This document shows positions 23,938 to 33,711 of a stretch of DNA of 64,000 nucleotides, piece after piece. Source of the DNA: JAKACA01 sp963769255 (GTDB lineage Bacteria; Actinomycetota; Acidimicrobiia; Acidimicrobiales; Bog-793); contig CAVYKV010000001.1 of NCBI GenBank assembly GCA_963769255.1, forward strand, positions 2,046,001-2,110,000, in the 5' to 3' direction. The notes beneath the pieces are model-generated. The model was not told the DNA's origin and made no database searches. It saw only the letters and a program-made list of their open reading frames with translations. The position numbers and the translations under genes were made by a program. Position 1 is the first letter of the stretch; each line of letters begins with the position of its first letter.

Positions 23938-25216
23938 TCAGGCCGAGCAGGCGAGGTCGAGCGCCTGGTCGATGTCCTCGATGATGTCGTCGATGTGCTC
24001 GATGCCGACCGACAGCCGGATCATGTCGGGCGAGACGCCCACGACCTTCAGGTCCTCCGGGGTGAGCTGCCGGTGCGTCGTGGAGGCCGGGTGGCTCACG
24101 AGTGACTTGGCGTCCCCGAGGTTGACGAGCCGCTTGAAGAGCTTGACGCTGTTGAAGAAACCGAGCGCCGCCTCGTAACCACCCACGACGCCGAAGGTGA
24201 ACAGGGACGTCACCCGGCCCTTCAGATAGCGGGTGGCGAGGTCGTGATAGGGGTGGTCCGGGAAGCCGGCGAAGTCGACCCACGCCACGCGACGGTCCTC
24301 GGCGAGGTAGCGGGCGACGGCGCGGGCGTTCGCCTCGTGCCGGTCGAGGCGAACCGAAAGCGTCTCGAGCCCCTGCAGCACCATGAAGGCACCGAAGGGA
24401 GACAGGGTGGCTCCCCCGTTGCGCAGGCCGACCGTCCGGCACCGGACGATGTAGGCCGCCTCCTTGAACCGCTCCGAGTAGAGAACGCCGTGGAAGGCGG
24501 GCTCGGGCCGCGTGAACATGGGGAAGCGCTCCGGCTCCTCCTGCCACGGGAAGCTGCCGCCGTCGACGATGCCGCCGGCGAGGGTCGTCCCGTGGCCGCC
24601 GATGAACTTCGTCAGCGAGTGCACGACGACGTCGGCGCCGTGGTCGACCGGCTTCAGCATGAGCGGCGTGGCGACGGTGTTGTCGACGATGAGCGGGATG
24701 CCGTGGGAGTGGGCGAGCGCCGCCAAGGCCTCGAGGTCGACGACGTTGCCCGCCGGGTTGCCGATGCTCTCGCAGAAGATCGCCTTCGTGCGCCTGTCGA
24801 TGAGCGGCTCGACGGCGGCCACCGTGTCGTCGGCCGCCAGGCGCACCTCGAGCCCCTGCTGCGGGAGGATATGGACGAACAACGTGTAGGTGGTGCCGTA
24901 CAGCTGCGGCGCCGCCACGATGTTGTCACCCACACCGGCGATGTTCTGCAGGGAATACTGCACGGCGGCCGTTCCCGAGCTGAGCGTGAGTGCCCCGCTC
25001 CCCCGCTCGAGCGCCGCCAGCCGCTCCTCGAGGACCTGGTTCGTCGGGTTGTTCAGCCGGTTGTAGTGGAAGCCGGGGATGTCCATGTCGAACACGGCCC
25101 CGGCCTGCTCCGCGCTCGTCGAACTCGTGTGCGACTGTCTGGTAGATGGGCACGGCGACGGCCTTCGTCGAGTCCGGCGTGTACCCGCCATGCAGCGCGA
25201 TCGTCTCGTCACGCAC
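23938..25216 (-). CDS. O-acetylhomoserine sulfhydrylase-like PLP enzyme, frameshifted near the 5' end
   Basis: Cys/Met-metabolism PLP family (MetY type, about 427 residues when repaired). The start is GTG 25216 (VRDETIALHGGYTPDS) with AAGGAG nine bases ahead. At about 25117 one extra base throws the frame: before it reads IYQTVAHEFD, after it SAEQAGAVFDMD. Deleting it joins the two exactly. PLP lysine is in HSLTKFIGGHGTT; YNRLNNPTNQVLEERLAALE and the C-terminal SVGIEHIDDII are typical. MetY adds sulfide or another nucleophile to O-acyl-homoserine. Its operon with a carrier protein suggests it makes an unusual amino acid; plain methionine synthesis is the alternative. Confidence 0.85.
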
Positions 25217-26285
25217 TGAACGAACCCACTCCTTCGCTCTCCGACGCGCGCCCCTGCGCGCCCCGCTCGACAGAGGCGTCACGATACCTGCGTTGCAGCA
25301 CCTCGTTGATCCAGTTGGCGTAGAGGCGCTCGCCCGGCTGCCTCCACGAATTCTTCAGCTCGGCTGACAGCAGGTCGAAGGGGAAGTCGGCGGCGGCGTC
25401 GCCGTGGAAGGCGGGGGCCGTGACACGGGCCGTGTACTCCGCCAGGAGCCGTTCTCCCTCGGCGCCGAGATATCCCTGTGGAACCGTCGGGCAGGCCGCC
25501 CGCTCGCCCCGCACATGGCGCAGCACATCCCGGCGGTACTCGCGCAGCAGGCTCGCCGTCGAGTACTCCGGGTGGCCCTGCACGAGGACGAACATGCTGC
25601 CGGACTGCTCGCGCGCCAGCACCGTCCAGCTGACCTCGTCGGAGGGAAGCAGGTTGACATAGCTCGGCGGCAACGATTCGAGCGGGATGTCGTTCAACCG
25701 GGAGTGCGGCACCGGCACCGGCCCCGTCATGCCTGCGACGAGCGGGTGGTCGACGGCCACCTCGTGTGTGAAGACGCCGTGACACTTGCCGTTCAGGAGC
25801 ACCCGTTGCACGTCGTCAAGAAGCAGCACGGCGGCGTGGGCGGCGAGGCAGGACAGCACCGTGGACGAGGTCGCCTCCGCCGCCCATTCGACGAGCGCCT
25901 CCAGATCCGCCCAGTAGGGCTCCTCCATGAGGGTCGGTGCCAGCGGTTCGGTCCCCGTGATGATGGCGGCGTCCAGCCGCCGGGTGAGGAGCTCGTCGAA
26001 GGGCCGGTAGCGCTCGGCGACGAGGCGTTTCGTAGCCTCGCGGCGGGGAAGACCGGGCAGTGCGTAGAGGTCGAGCCGGACCTCGAGGGGACCGGCCGCC
26101 GCCTCCAGCAGGGACACGAACTGCCGCTCCGTCTCGGCGAAGGCGGAGTCGGGCATGTTGTTGACAAGGGCGATGTCGACGGCTGGGACGCCGCCGCGCC
26201 GCCCTCTCGTGTACAGATCGACAGGCTCCGGCGAGCCGGTGACGACTGGGATGGGAGCACCTCCGCCGCTCGTCGAGGGTTCCAT
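25209..26285 (-). CDS. MetA-like homoserine O-acyltransferase, divergent active-site loop
   Basis: 358 residues from ATG 26285; the frame is open further but that part is Pro/Ser-rich and crosses the divergent gene. MetA-family marks: IALVNNMPDSAFAETERQF, AAIITGTEPLAP (usual TGAPVE or TGAPLE), catalytic Cys in VLSCLAAHAAVLLL (usual CWGAQ), KCHGVFTH, HSRLNDIP, and VQGHPEYS with the His/Glu pair. The changed Cys loop and GTEP segment place it outside ordinary MetA. It would acylate homoserine, serine or a related hydroxy-amino acid. The stop overlaps the MetY-like start by eight bases, so the pair are coupled. Confidence 0.78.
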   Translation of the reverse strand: MEPSTSGGGAPIPVVTGSPEPVDLYTRGRRGGVPAVDIALVNNMPDSAFAETERQFVSLLEAAAGPLEVRLDLYALPGLPRREATKRLVAERYRPFDELLTRRLDAAIITGTEPLAPTLMEEPYWADLEALVEWAAEATSSTVLSCLAAHAAVLLLDDVQRVLLNGKCHGVFTHEVAVDHPLVAGMTGPVPVPHSRLNDIPLESLPPSYVNLLPSDEVSWTVLAREQSGSMFVLVQGHPEYSTASLLREYRRDVLRHVRGERAACPTVPQGYLGAEGERLLAEYTARVTAPAFHGDAAADFPFDLLSAELKNSWRQPGERLYANWINEVLQRRYRDASVERGAQGRASESEGVGSFSA

Positions 26286-26403
26286 CCAGCTTACCGAGCC
26301 CTGACGGGGCCCCCGGAACGGCTCGAAAACCGACCCTCCCGGGGCGGATAGCCTTGCAGCGTCGACCGGCGGAGGCGGAGGTTGTGTTGAAGGACTCATC
26401 GCG
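26286..26403. promoter_or_regulatory. Divergent promoter region of the carrier-protein system
   Basis: 118 bases between the minus-strand operon (starting 26285) and the plus-strand flavoprotein gene (GTG 26404). AAGGA at 26391-26394 region is the ribosome site of the flavoprotein. No clear -10/-35 pair stands out. Divergence from one short region suggests joint control of both arms. Inference. Confidence 0.4.
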
Positions 26404-28176
26404 GTGAACGAAGTCGCACTCGTGGGCATGGGCGCCTGGGGACTCTGCGTCCTCGAGCGCCTGTCACATGGCGTTCGTACCGATGGTCGACCGCTTCGCG
26501 TCCACATCGTCGAGCCCGGGACACCGGGGCCTGGGGTCTATTCCTGCGACGAACCCGACTACCTGTTGCTGAACACTCCGTGCGGCCAGCTGTCGATGTA
26601 CCCGTGGGAGGACGCCTCGCCGCCCCGCCACGGTGTCGGCTTCTACGAGTGGGCGGCGGAGGTCGGCTACCGCTGGACGGGCGACAGCTGCCGCGTCAGC
26701 TCGACGGGGCGGCCCGTCACCGGCCACGACTATCTGCCTCGCCGTGTGCTCGGCGACTACCTGAACTGGTTCTACGAGACGCTCGTGGAAGACGCCGTCT
26801 GGCCGCTCGAGATCGTGCAGCACCGGTCGTCGGCCGTCGACATCGCTCCCCTGCCGGACGGACGGGAGCAGGTGCAGCTGAGCGACGGCAGCTCCGTCGA
26901 GGTGAACCACGTCATCCTCGCCACGGGCCACACCGCCAACCTCGACCACCCGGAACACCTCATCCGCCCCTACCCCGTGACGGGCTACGTGGACCAGATC
27001 CCGTCCTCGGCCCGAGTCGGCGTCCTCGGCATGGGCCTCGTCGGCTACGACGTCGTCGCCGCCCTCACGCTCGGGCACGGCGGGACCTTCGAGGAACAGG
27101 GCGACCGGCTTCGTTACCACCCGAGCGGGCGTGAGCCGCACATCTCCCTCTTGTCCCGCAGCGGCTTTCCCTACTGCGCCAAGGTCGTCGAGCAACTCGA
27201 CGAGACCGACGAGTTCGCCTCGGTCGTCTGCACGGCGGAGGCCGTGGCCGCCATCGCCGCCAATGCCGGCCAGGTCGACATCCGGACGACCATGTTGCCC
27301 CTGGTGTTCGCCGAGATGCAGGCCCGCTACTACATCCACTCCGCCACGGTCGCCGCCGGTCCCGTCGCCGGCAAACACGTGCGCTCCCGGCTCGAGCAGG
27401 TCTCGATCGACCACTTCGACGAGGCCATCGCCCCTTTCGCCGCCCGCTATGGCACCTTCGACGCCGCCCGGCAGTTCTTCTCGCCGGAGGACAGTTTCGT
27501 CTCCTCGACGGACTACGAGGACCGCGTCTACCGCCTCGTGGAGAGCGACCTCGCCGAGGCGCTCAGAGGGCCGTCGAGCGCCGTGAAGGCCGCCTATGAG
27601 GTGCTGCGCTTCCAGCGCGATCCCATGAGGTCCGTCATCGAGTTCGGGGGCCTCTCCCTCGAGTCGTACCTCGACTTCCAGTCGAACATCCGCAGCAAGG
27701 TGAGCCGCATCGTCGCCGGCCCGCCGGCCATCCGGTCCCAGCAGCTGCTGGCGCTCATGGACGCAGGCGTCGTGCGTGCGCCCTTCGGCCCGGCCCCACG
27801 GCTCACGGCGGCGCCCAACGGCCGCATGGTGCGCTCCACCGAGCTGGAGGCCCCCTACTCCGATCGCGTCGATCTCCTCGTGCAGGGCTACCTGGAGGAT
27901 CCGACGCTCCACCGCTCCTCGTCACCGCTGCTGACGAACCTCTACCGGCGAGGGCGGCTCCAGCAGTTCAAGTACGGCGAGACCCCCGTGGGGAGCGTGG
28001 CGCTCTCGAGGGACTTCCATCCGATCGACAGCGAGGGGCGGGAGCTCCGCAGCCTGTCCGTCTTCGGGGCGCTCACCGAGGGGGTTCGCTACTTCACCCA
28101 TTACCTGCCCTCCCCGAAGAGCCGCTTGCGCGTGTTCCTCGATGCCGAGCGCTGCGTCGAAGAGGTGCTCGGCTAG
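26404..28176 (+). CDS. FAD/NAD(P)-binding protein of NAD_binding_9 type
   Basis: 590 residues, GTG start. The dinucleotide fold VALVGMGAWGLCVLERL is at residues 4-20; IVEPGTPGPGVYSCDEP and LLLNTPCGQLSMYPWE are the family signature of FAD-NAD(P)-binding proteins seen in natural-product and unknown clusters; HVILATGHTANLDHP is the second nucleotide-binding element, and RVGVLGMGLVGYDVVAAL a further Rossmann motif. No membrane segments. It might oxidise or hydroxylate the carrier-bound amino acid, as flavin N-monooxygenases do, but the family has no assigned reaction that I know. Transcribed divergently from the metA-like operon. Ends four bases before the heparinase-like gene, which converges on it. 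Confidence 0.82.
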   Translation: MNEVALVGMGAWGLCVLERLSHGVRTDGRPLRVHIVEPGTPGPGVYSCDEPDYLLLNTPCGQLSMYPWEDASPPRHGVGFYEWAAEVGYRWTGDSCRVSSTGRPVTGHDYLPRRVLGDYLNWFYETLVEDAVWPLEIVQHRSSAVDIAPLPDGREQVQLSDGSSVEVNHVILATGHTANLDHPEHLIRPYPVTGYVDQIPSSARVGVLGMGLVGYDVVAALTLGHGGTFEEQGDRLRYHPSGREPHISLLSRSGFPYCAKVVEQLDETDEFASVVCTAEAVAAIAANAGQVDIRTTMLPLVFAEMQARYYIHSATVAAGPVAGKHVRSRLEQVSIDHFDEAIAPFAARYGTFDAARQFFSPEDSFVSSTDYEDRVYRLVESDLAEALRGPSSAVKAAYEVLRFQRDPMRSVIEFGGLSLESYLDFQSNIRSKVSRIVAGPPAIRSQQLLALMDAGVVRAPFGPAPRLTAAPNGRMVRSTELEAPYSDRVDLLVQGYLEDPTLHRSSSPLLTNLYRRGRLQQFKYGETPVGSVALSRDFHPIDSEGRELRSLSVFGALTEGVRYFTHYLPSPKSRLRVFLDAERCVEEVLG

Positions 28177-28180
28177 GCAG

Positions 28181-30197
28181 TCACGGCTCGAACTGCAGCG
28201 CGCTCACCAGCTCCGTGCGGCCCGCAACGCAGCTGCCCACGCCCACGAGGGTGGTGGACGGCTGCCTCGTGCCGAATCGTGGCGAATACCAGCCGAGCAC
28301 GGGATCCGTCTCGCCCCGATGGGCCGACCAGGTGAGAGCGGCGGGGAGCCAGAGGGTGGCCGTACCGGCAGCGGAGGCCGGGACCGGCGGCCAGGAGAGC
28401 CGGGCGACGTCCCCGGCAAGCTCGACGTCGACGCTCGGCCCCAGATGGAACAGGAGTTTCACGTCGTGGGGTCCGCTCGAGACGAGGCGGTCGACGACCT
28501 CGAGCCTGCGGGTCTCGCCTGCCAGGGACACGCGGCGCTCGTGGGTGAGGGGGGCGGCGAGTCGCTCGTAGCCGTCGTGTCGGGCCTGCCAGCCGACGGC
28601 TTCACCGCCGGCGCCGGGCGTGACCTCCACGCCGCTCGTCACGGCCTTCGTCATCCACAGGAACGGGCCGCCCGAGACGGATTGGTCCTCTCCGTCCACC
28701 TCGATCGTGTTGTGGGCGAGCGTCGAGCGGAAGTAGCGCCGCCACTGCTCCTCCCCGTGGTAGCAGTAGGTGCCCGGATCGGCGAGGATGTCGAGGCCCC
28801 CATAACGGACCTCGATGCTGAGGGCGTCGGCGTGGGCATGGGCGGCGATGGCGAGGAACCCGTGGGGGCCGCCGTCGCACCGGCACCAGATCTCGGGGCG
28901 GCCATCCTGCCCGCCCGAGCGCAGGATGGTGAGCCCGGCGTCGGCGAAGTGGGACGGCCGCGCCGGCGGCCGCCCTCGCACCTCCCGGGGGGCCGCCGCC
29001 AACCCACCGAGGAGCTCGCCGAAGACCGTGCCGGTGACCTTCGGCCACCAGGGCATCGGGCCGACGAGCCGGGAGCCTGCGTCGAGAAGGGCGGTCCAGC
29101 GGTCGGTGGAGGGGGCGTCCACGAGGAGCCCGCGTCCGTCGTCACCGTCACCCTGCCTCCCGAAGCCGCCCGACTGGTCGAGGACGGCGGCCCCGGCGTC
29201 CAGCATGGCGGCGAGGCGGCCCCACGTGGCCGGGGAGAGGGGGACGCCGCCCGGGCTCGGCGGCTCGGCGGCCGCCAGGGAGACGAGCTCGATCACGAAG
29301 CCGTGGTACTCGGAGGCCTGCTCGCGGTTGAGGCCACTCGGGAACGTGTTGCGCACCACCTCATCGTCGAGCAGGCGCCCCGCCTGCTTCCGCCAGAGGG
29401 AGCTGCTCTGGAACCAGTCAAAAGCGGAGGCAGCCACGAACTGCCCGGCCGCCTCGGCGATGACGTGATTGTTGGCCGACGAGCCTCGGCTCCGGAAGGT
29501 CGCCAGGTAGCGCTGGTGCCAGTTGATCTGCCGGAGTGCTTCCGGGTTGAGCTCGAACAGGCCGGGCGCCCCCTCCCACTCATGCAGGAGGCGGCGGATC
29601 CAGACCCAGGCGATGAGGCGCTCGGCGACCTCGATGCCACTCGTCCAGTGGACGCCGGAGAGGAAGGGGTTGGCCCTCCACCAGGACCTGAGCTGGTCGG
29701 CGATCGTCTCGGCGTAGCGCTCCCGCCGGCTCGTGTACCAGGCGGCGGCGAGGAGAGTGAGGTGGTGGTGGCGCGAGAAGATCCCACACCTGCTTGACGT
29801 TGCCGGTGACGTCCTCCGAGCGGTGGTCGATCGAGAAGGCGTACTGGCCACGGGGCGCCGTCCTCCCCGTGACGGGGTCGGCGAACCAATCCGGGTGGGC
29901 GATGTCGGGACGGGCGACGCCCAGAATCTCCCACTGCCCGGCAAGGAGGCCGTCGGCGGCTTCGACGAGCGCTGCAGCGGCCGCCTCCGGCAGGAGCTCC
30001 CGCACGGAGGGCGGCAAGGGCGAGCCAAAGGCCGGTGCGGCGAAGGTCCCGGGGGGCCGCTCGGGAGGGGCACCCTCGGCGACCTGAAGACGGCGCCAGG
30101 TCTGCTGCAGGACGTGGTCGTGCGTGCGCCACGCCAGCTCCTGCGGGGACATCGCCTGCAGCCGGCGGGCGTACCACTGGAGCCGGCCGGGTGTCAC
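28181..30197 (-). CDS. Heparinase II/III-family protein (polysaccharide lyase-like), frameshifted
   Basis: Intact length would be about 671 residues. The start is GTG 30197 (VTPGRLQWYARRLQAMSPQELAWR), overlapping the previous stop by four bases. The N-terminal alpha/alpha toroid continues to VTGNVKQVWDL; at about 29778 one extra base breaks the frame, and the other frame resumes SRHHHLTLLAAAWYTS. Then come SSANNHVIAEAAGQF and the beta-sandwich with HAHADALSIEV, DPGTYCYHG and AHNTIEVDG, the heparinase II/III signature. No signal peptide. Such proteins accompany Wzx/Wzy loci, where they may trim polymer or act as alginate-like lyases; the AlgD-like gene nearby supports a uronate substrate. Confidence 0.82.
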
Positions 30198-32404
30198 AAC
30201 GTCTCGGTGTGCCCGGACAGCTGACTCTCTCTCACGACGAGTGTGGCCTTCGTGGTGGCGGCGAGCGATGGCAGGCTGATGGGCATCGGGCCCCCCGTAC
30301 GGACGGCGCTCAGGAAGGCCTTCAGCTGGTCTCGCTGACCCTTGTCGACGGCGCCGAAGCTGCGCCGGGTGCGGCGGGGTGAGCCACCCCAGACGGTGGC
30401 CGCCCGGAAGTTGTCGAGGCGGGCACTGCGGCCGCCGGCGCTCGCTTCGAAGACTTCCTTCGGGAAGCGGGGGTGGCCGTTCGTGACGTAGGAGAGCGAG
30501 GCGATCGCCCCGTTCGCGAAGGACATCGTGATCACGAGGTCGCTGGCGCTGGCGCCCTCGAGCGTCGAGATGCTCACCGGGGCGGAGTCGAACCACCAGC
30601 TGAGGGTGTCGATGAAGTGCCCTCCCTCACCAACGAAACGGGTCCCCTCCCCCTCCTCGTCGGCGTACCAGCTCTTCTGCGACAAAGCACCGGCGTTGAC
30701 CGAGTAGCGGCCGACTGCGCCGCCGCCGGATCGGGCAAAGCGGTCCTTCATGTCGACGAGCAGCGGCGCGAACCGGCGGTTGAAGCCGACCATGAGCCGG
30801 TCGTTGCCGGTCGCCTGCACGACGGCGAGGACGCGGGCGAGCTCTGTCGTGGAGAGGGCGAGCGGTTTTTCCACGAACACGCTCTTGCCGGCCTCGAGGG
30901 CCCGGCAGACGAGCTCGGCGTGGGTCCGGTGCCTCGTCACGACGAAGACGGCGTCGATGTCCTCGTCCTCCAGCACGTGGGCGACGTCCGTCCCCACCGT
31001 GGCGAAGCCGAAGCGCCGCTGGGCGTTCATCGCCGTGAGCGGCCGCGTCGTGACGACGTGGGACAGCTCGACGGCCTCCTCCTCGGCGAGGGGCGGCAGG
31101 AGCATCGAGGAGGCGTAGTTGCCCGCCCCGATGAAGCCGACACGGACGCGGCCGGAGGGCGGCCGGGCGGGCCGCCGTGTCGGTGCCGCCGCAGGTGCCT
31201 GCTCGGCGGGCGCCCCGGCCGCCTCTGACTCCTCGGCCTCCGACTCCCCGGCCTCCGTCCCCGGCCCGGCCTTGCTCTCGTACTCGAAGAGAAAGCCGAC
31301 GCCGTGGAGGTCGCCCGAGCTCAGGCGGTCGTAGACGGAGACGGCCTCGTCGACGGGGAACACCTCGGAGATGAGGGCGTCGATGTCGAGCGACCCGGCG
31401 GCGAGGAGGTCGACGAAACAGGCGAGGTTGCGGCGCTCCGTCCAGCGCACGTAGCCGGCCGGGTAGTCGATTCCCTGCAGCTCGTAGCGGTCGTCGTAGC
31501 GCCCCGGCCCGTACGAGCGGGAGAAGACGACGTCGAGCTCCTTGTCGTAGTAGGCGTTCCAGGGGAGGTCGAGGCGCGTCTTGCCGATGTCGACGACGCG
31601 TGCCCGGTCGCGAGCCAGGCGGGCGGCCGCCTCGACCGGCTCGTTCGACGACCCGCCCGCCACGATCAGGATGTGGTCGGCGCCGAGGCCTCTGCTCGCT
31701 TCCGCCAGGGCCTTCTCGACCTGGTCGAGGCCATCGGGGGTGGGAGGGGCGCACAGGCGCGCCCCGGCCCGCTCGGCGAGGCGGCAGCGCTCCTCGACGG
31801 GGTCGAGGCCGAAGACGACGATGCCGGAGGCGACGAGCAGCTGGACCGCCAGCTGACCGACGAGCCCGAGACCGATGACGCAGGCGGTGGCGCCGAGCTG
31901 AGCCTCGCAGCGACGCACGCCGTGCATGGCGATGGCGCCGACCGTGGCGAAGGCCGCCTGCCGGGGGTCGACGTCGGGCGGCACGGGGACACAAAGGTTC
32001 GTAGGCACCCAGTTCAGCTCCGAGTGGAGGGCGTGCTCGTTGCCGGCGCAGGCGACGAGCTGGCCGACGCTGAACTCGCCGGCCCCCTCTCCGACGGCGA
32101 GCACGATCCCGCACAGGGAGTAACCGAGCGGCGTGTACGAGTCGAGCCTCGTCATGACCTTCTTGTAGGTGGCGACGGGGCCCTGCTGCACGACGGTGTC
32201 GAGCACCTGACGCACCTGCTCCGGGCGGGCGCGGGCCTTGCCGGCGAGCGAAAGCCGCGCCTCCTTCACCTTCATGACCTCGGTGCCGGTGGAGATGAGG
32301 GAGAAGAGGGTGCGCACGAGCACCCCGCCCGGCCGGCAGGTGGGCTCCGGCACGTCGAGGACCGTCAGCTCGCCGCTGCGGTAGTTCTGCGCAACCTGCT
32401 TCAT
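30194..32404 (-). CDS. Bi-domain oxidoreductase: zinc-type alcohol dehydrogenase fused to Gfo/Idh/MocA
   Basis: 736 residues from ATG 32404. Residues 1-365 are MDR/alcohol dehydrogenase-like: RTLFSLISTGTEVMKVK, GYSLCGIVLAVGEG, and the NAD fold ACVIGLGLVGQLAVQ. A Glu/Ala-rich linker (about 370-405) follows. Residues 410-736 are Gfo/Idh/MocA: RVGFIGAGNYASSMLL, TRHRTHAELVCRALEAGKSVFVEKPLAL. This fusion is known from polysaccharide loci beside heparinase-like genes; the reaction is not established but is presumed to modify an NDP-sugar or sugar acid. Overlaps the glycosyltransferase and heparinase-like genes by four bases each. Confidence 0.87.
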   Translation of the reverse strand: MKQVAQNYRSGELTVLDVPEPTCRPGGVLVRTLFSLISTGTEVMKVKEARLSLAGKARARPEQVRQVLDTVVQQGPVATYKKVMTRLDSYTPLGYSLCGIVLAVGEGAGEFSVGQLVACAGNEHALHSELNWVPTNLCVPVPPDVDPRQAAFATVGAIAMHGVRRCEAQLGATACVIGLGLVGQLAVQLLVASGIVVFGLDPVEERCRLAERAGARLCAPPTPDGLDQVEKALAEASRGLGADHILIVAGGSSNEPVEAAARLARDRARVVDIGKTRLDLPWNAYYDKELDVVFSRSYGPGRYDDRYELQGIDYPAGYVRWTERRNLACFVDLLAAGSLDIDALISEVFPVDEAVSVYDRLSSGDLHGVGFLFEYESKAGPGTEAGESEAEESEAAGAPAEQAPAAAPTRRPARPPSGRVRVGFIGAGNYASSMLLPPLAEEEAVELSHVVTTRPLTAMNAQRRFGFATVGTDVAHVLEDEDIDAVFVVTRHRTHAELVCRALEAGKSVFVEKPLALSTTELARVLAVVQATGNDRLMVGFNRRFAPLLVDMKDRFARSGGGAVGRYSVNAGALSQKSWYADEEGEGTRFVGEGGHFIDTLSWWFDSAPVSISTLEGASASDLVITMSFANGAIASLSYVTNGHPRFPKEVFEASAGGRSARLDNFRAATVWGGSPRRTRRSFGAVDKGQRDQLKAFLSAVRTGGPMPISLPSLAATTKATLVVRESQLSGHTETL

Positions 32405-33711
32405 CTCGCCGCCTCCGACCGGTCGCGATGTGCGGCGACCCCGTTGCTTCCGGCCCGCGAGGCGACCGTCACGGCGGGCTCGCTGGTCGTCGTGGGCTCG
32501 CCGAGCAGATCCCGGTAGACGCCGAGGTAGGCCTCCCGCTGGTGCGACCAGGCGAGCTCGTCCACCACCTTCGTACGAGCGAGGCTGCCCATGGCCGAGC
32601 GCCGGACGGGGTCGTCGAGCAGCTCCACGAGGGCGCCGGCGAAGCTCTCGACCTCGTTCGGCTCTGCGTAGACGCCGGCCTCGCCGGCGGAGACCCGCGT
32701 CTCCTTCAAATCGAAGGCGACGACGGGCAGGGAGAAAGCCATGTACTCCATCGTCTTGTTCATGGTCGAGAGATCGTTGAGGGGGTTCTTCCGGTCGGGC
32801 GAGAGGCCGACGTCGGCCGTGGAGAGGACGCTGCGAACCGTCTCGTCCGGCACCCGGCCGAGGAACTCGACATGATCGGCCATACCGAGCCGGTCTCTGA
32901 GGGCCGTGAGCTCGTCGAAGGAATCGCCCGAGCCCATGAGGACGAAGGTGATGTCGGTGCGTCCCCAGTCGTGCACGATCTTCGCCGCCGCCTCGACGAT
33001 GACGTCGACGCCGTCCTGCGGTCCCATCACGCCGATGTAGGCGGCAAGGAACGTCCGGCCCTTGCGAAGGGCCGGGTCGGGATCGCCTCGCTCCATGCGG
33101 CTCGGATCCGGTCCCGTGCGCACGACGGTGACCTCGCCAGCCTTCTTGCCGCCGCGCTCGAGTGCCAGCTGTCGGTAGGAGGCGTTCGTGGAGACGACGC
33201 GGTGGGCCGACCGGAACGTGCACCACTCGAGGGCGCGTAGCCCGGCGTAGGGTAGCCGTCGCCCCTCCGGGAAGCGCGACTCGTAGAGCTCCGGGCACAG
33301 GTCGTGGTGGTCGAAGACGAAGCGGCACCCGAAGGGCCGCAGCGCGAGTGCGATCGGCCAGAAGATGTCAGGCGGGTTGCAGGCTTGCACCACGTCGATG
33401 CGACGGCGCCGCCAGGCCCGCGCCACGAGGACGGCCGTCGCCACGAAGGAGTACACGTACTCGTAGAGGTACCCGACGAGACCTCCCTGACCGGTGCGAG
33501 CCGGGTACTTGTAGATCGTCACGCCGTCCATCACCTGGAAGGAGGGATCGCCGCGGCCTTTCGGGCAGACGACGGACACCTCGTAGCCGGCCGAACGGAG
33601 CGCCTGGCACTCGAGCCAGACGCGCCGGTCGAAGGGAACCGGCAGGTTCTGCACGATGATGAGGACGTGCCTGCCGCTGCGGCGGGCGGCCGTCCCTTGC
33701 TGGAGCGGCAT
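32401..33711 (-). CDS. GT4-family glycosyltransferase
   Basis: 436 residues, GT-B fold. HVLIIVQNLPVPFDRRVWLEC is the donor-half start of this subgroup; CNPPDIFWPIALAL and DHHDLCPELY follow. The nucleotide-sugar half has TFLAAYIGVMGPQDGVDV and PLNDLSTMNKTMEYMAFSLPVVAFDL, with the Glu of the EX7E-like element. The last 35 residues are unstructured. It is predicted to act at the cytoplasmic face, adding a sugar to the lipid-linked repeat unit. Coupled by ATGA overlap to the bi-domain oxidoreductase and one base from the AlgD-like stop. Donor unknown; GDP-mannuronate or another GDP sugar is possible. Confidence 0.9.
   Translation of the reverse strand: MPLQQGTAARRSGRHVLIIVQNLPVPFDRRVWLECQALRSAGYEVSVVCPKGRGDPSFQVMDGVTIYKYPARTGQGGLVGYLYEYVYSFVATAVLVARAWRRRRIDVVQACNPPDIFWPIALALRPFGCRFVFDHHDLCPELYESRFPEGRRLPYAGLRALEWCTFRSAHRVVSTNASYRQLALERGGKKAGEVTVVRTGPDPSRMERGDPDPALRKGRTFLAAYIGVMGPQDGVDVIVEAAAKIVHDWGRTDITFVLMGSGDSFDELTALRDRLGMADHVEFLGRVPDETVRSVLSTADVGLSPDRKNPLNDLSTMNKTMEYMAFSLPVVAFDLKETRVSAGEAGVYAEPNEVESFAGALVELLDDPVRRSAMGSLARTKVVDELAWSHQREAYLGVYRDLLGEPTTTSEPAVTVASRAGSNGVAAHRDRSEAAR

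Noticed and set aside
23938..25212. metY-like gene starting at the ATG at 25212
   Set aside because: That start belongs to the wrong frame before the indel; family N-terminus is encoded in the other frame from GTG 25216.
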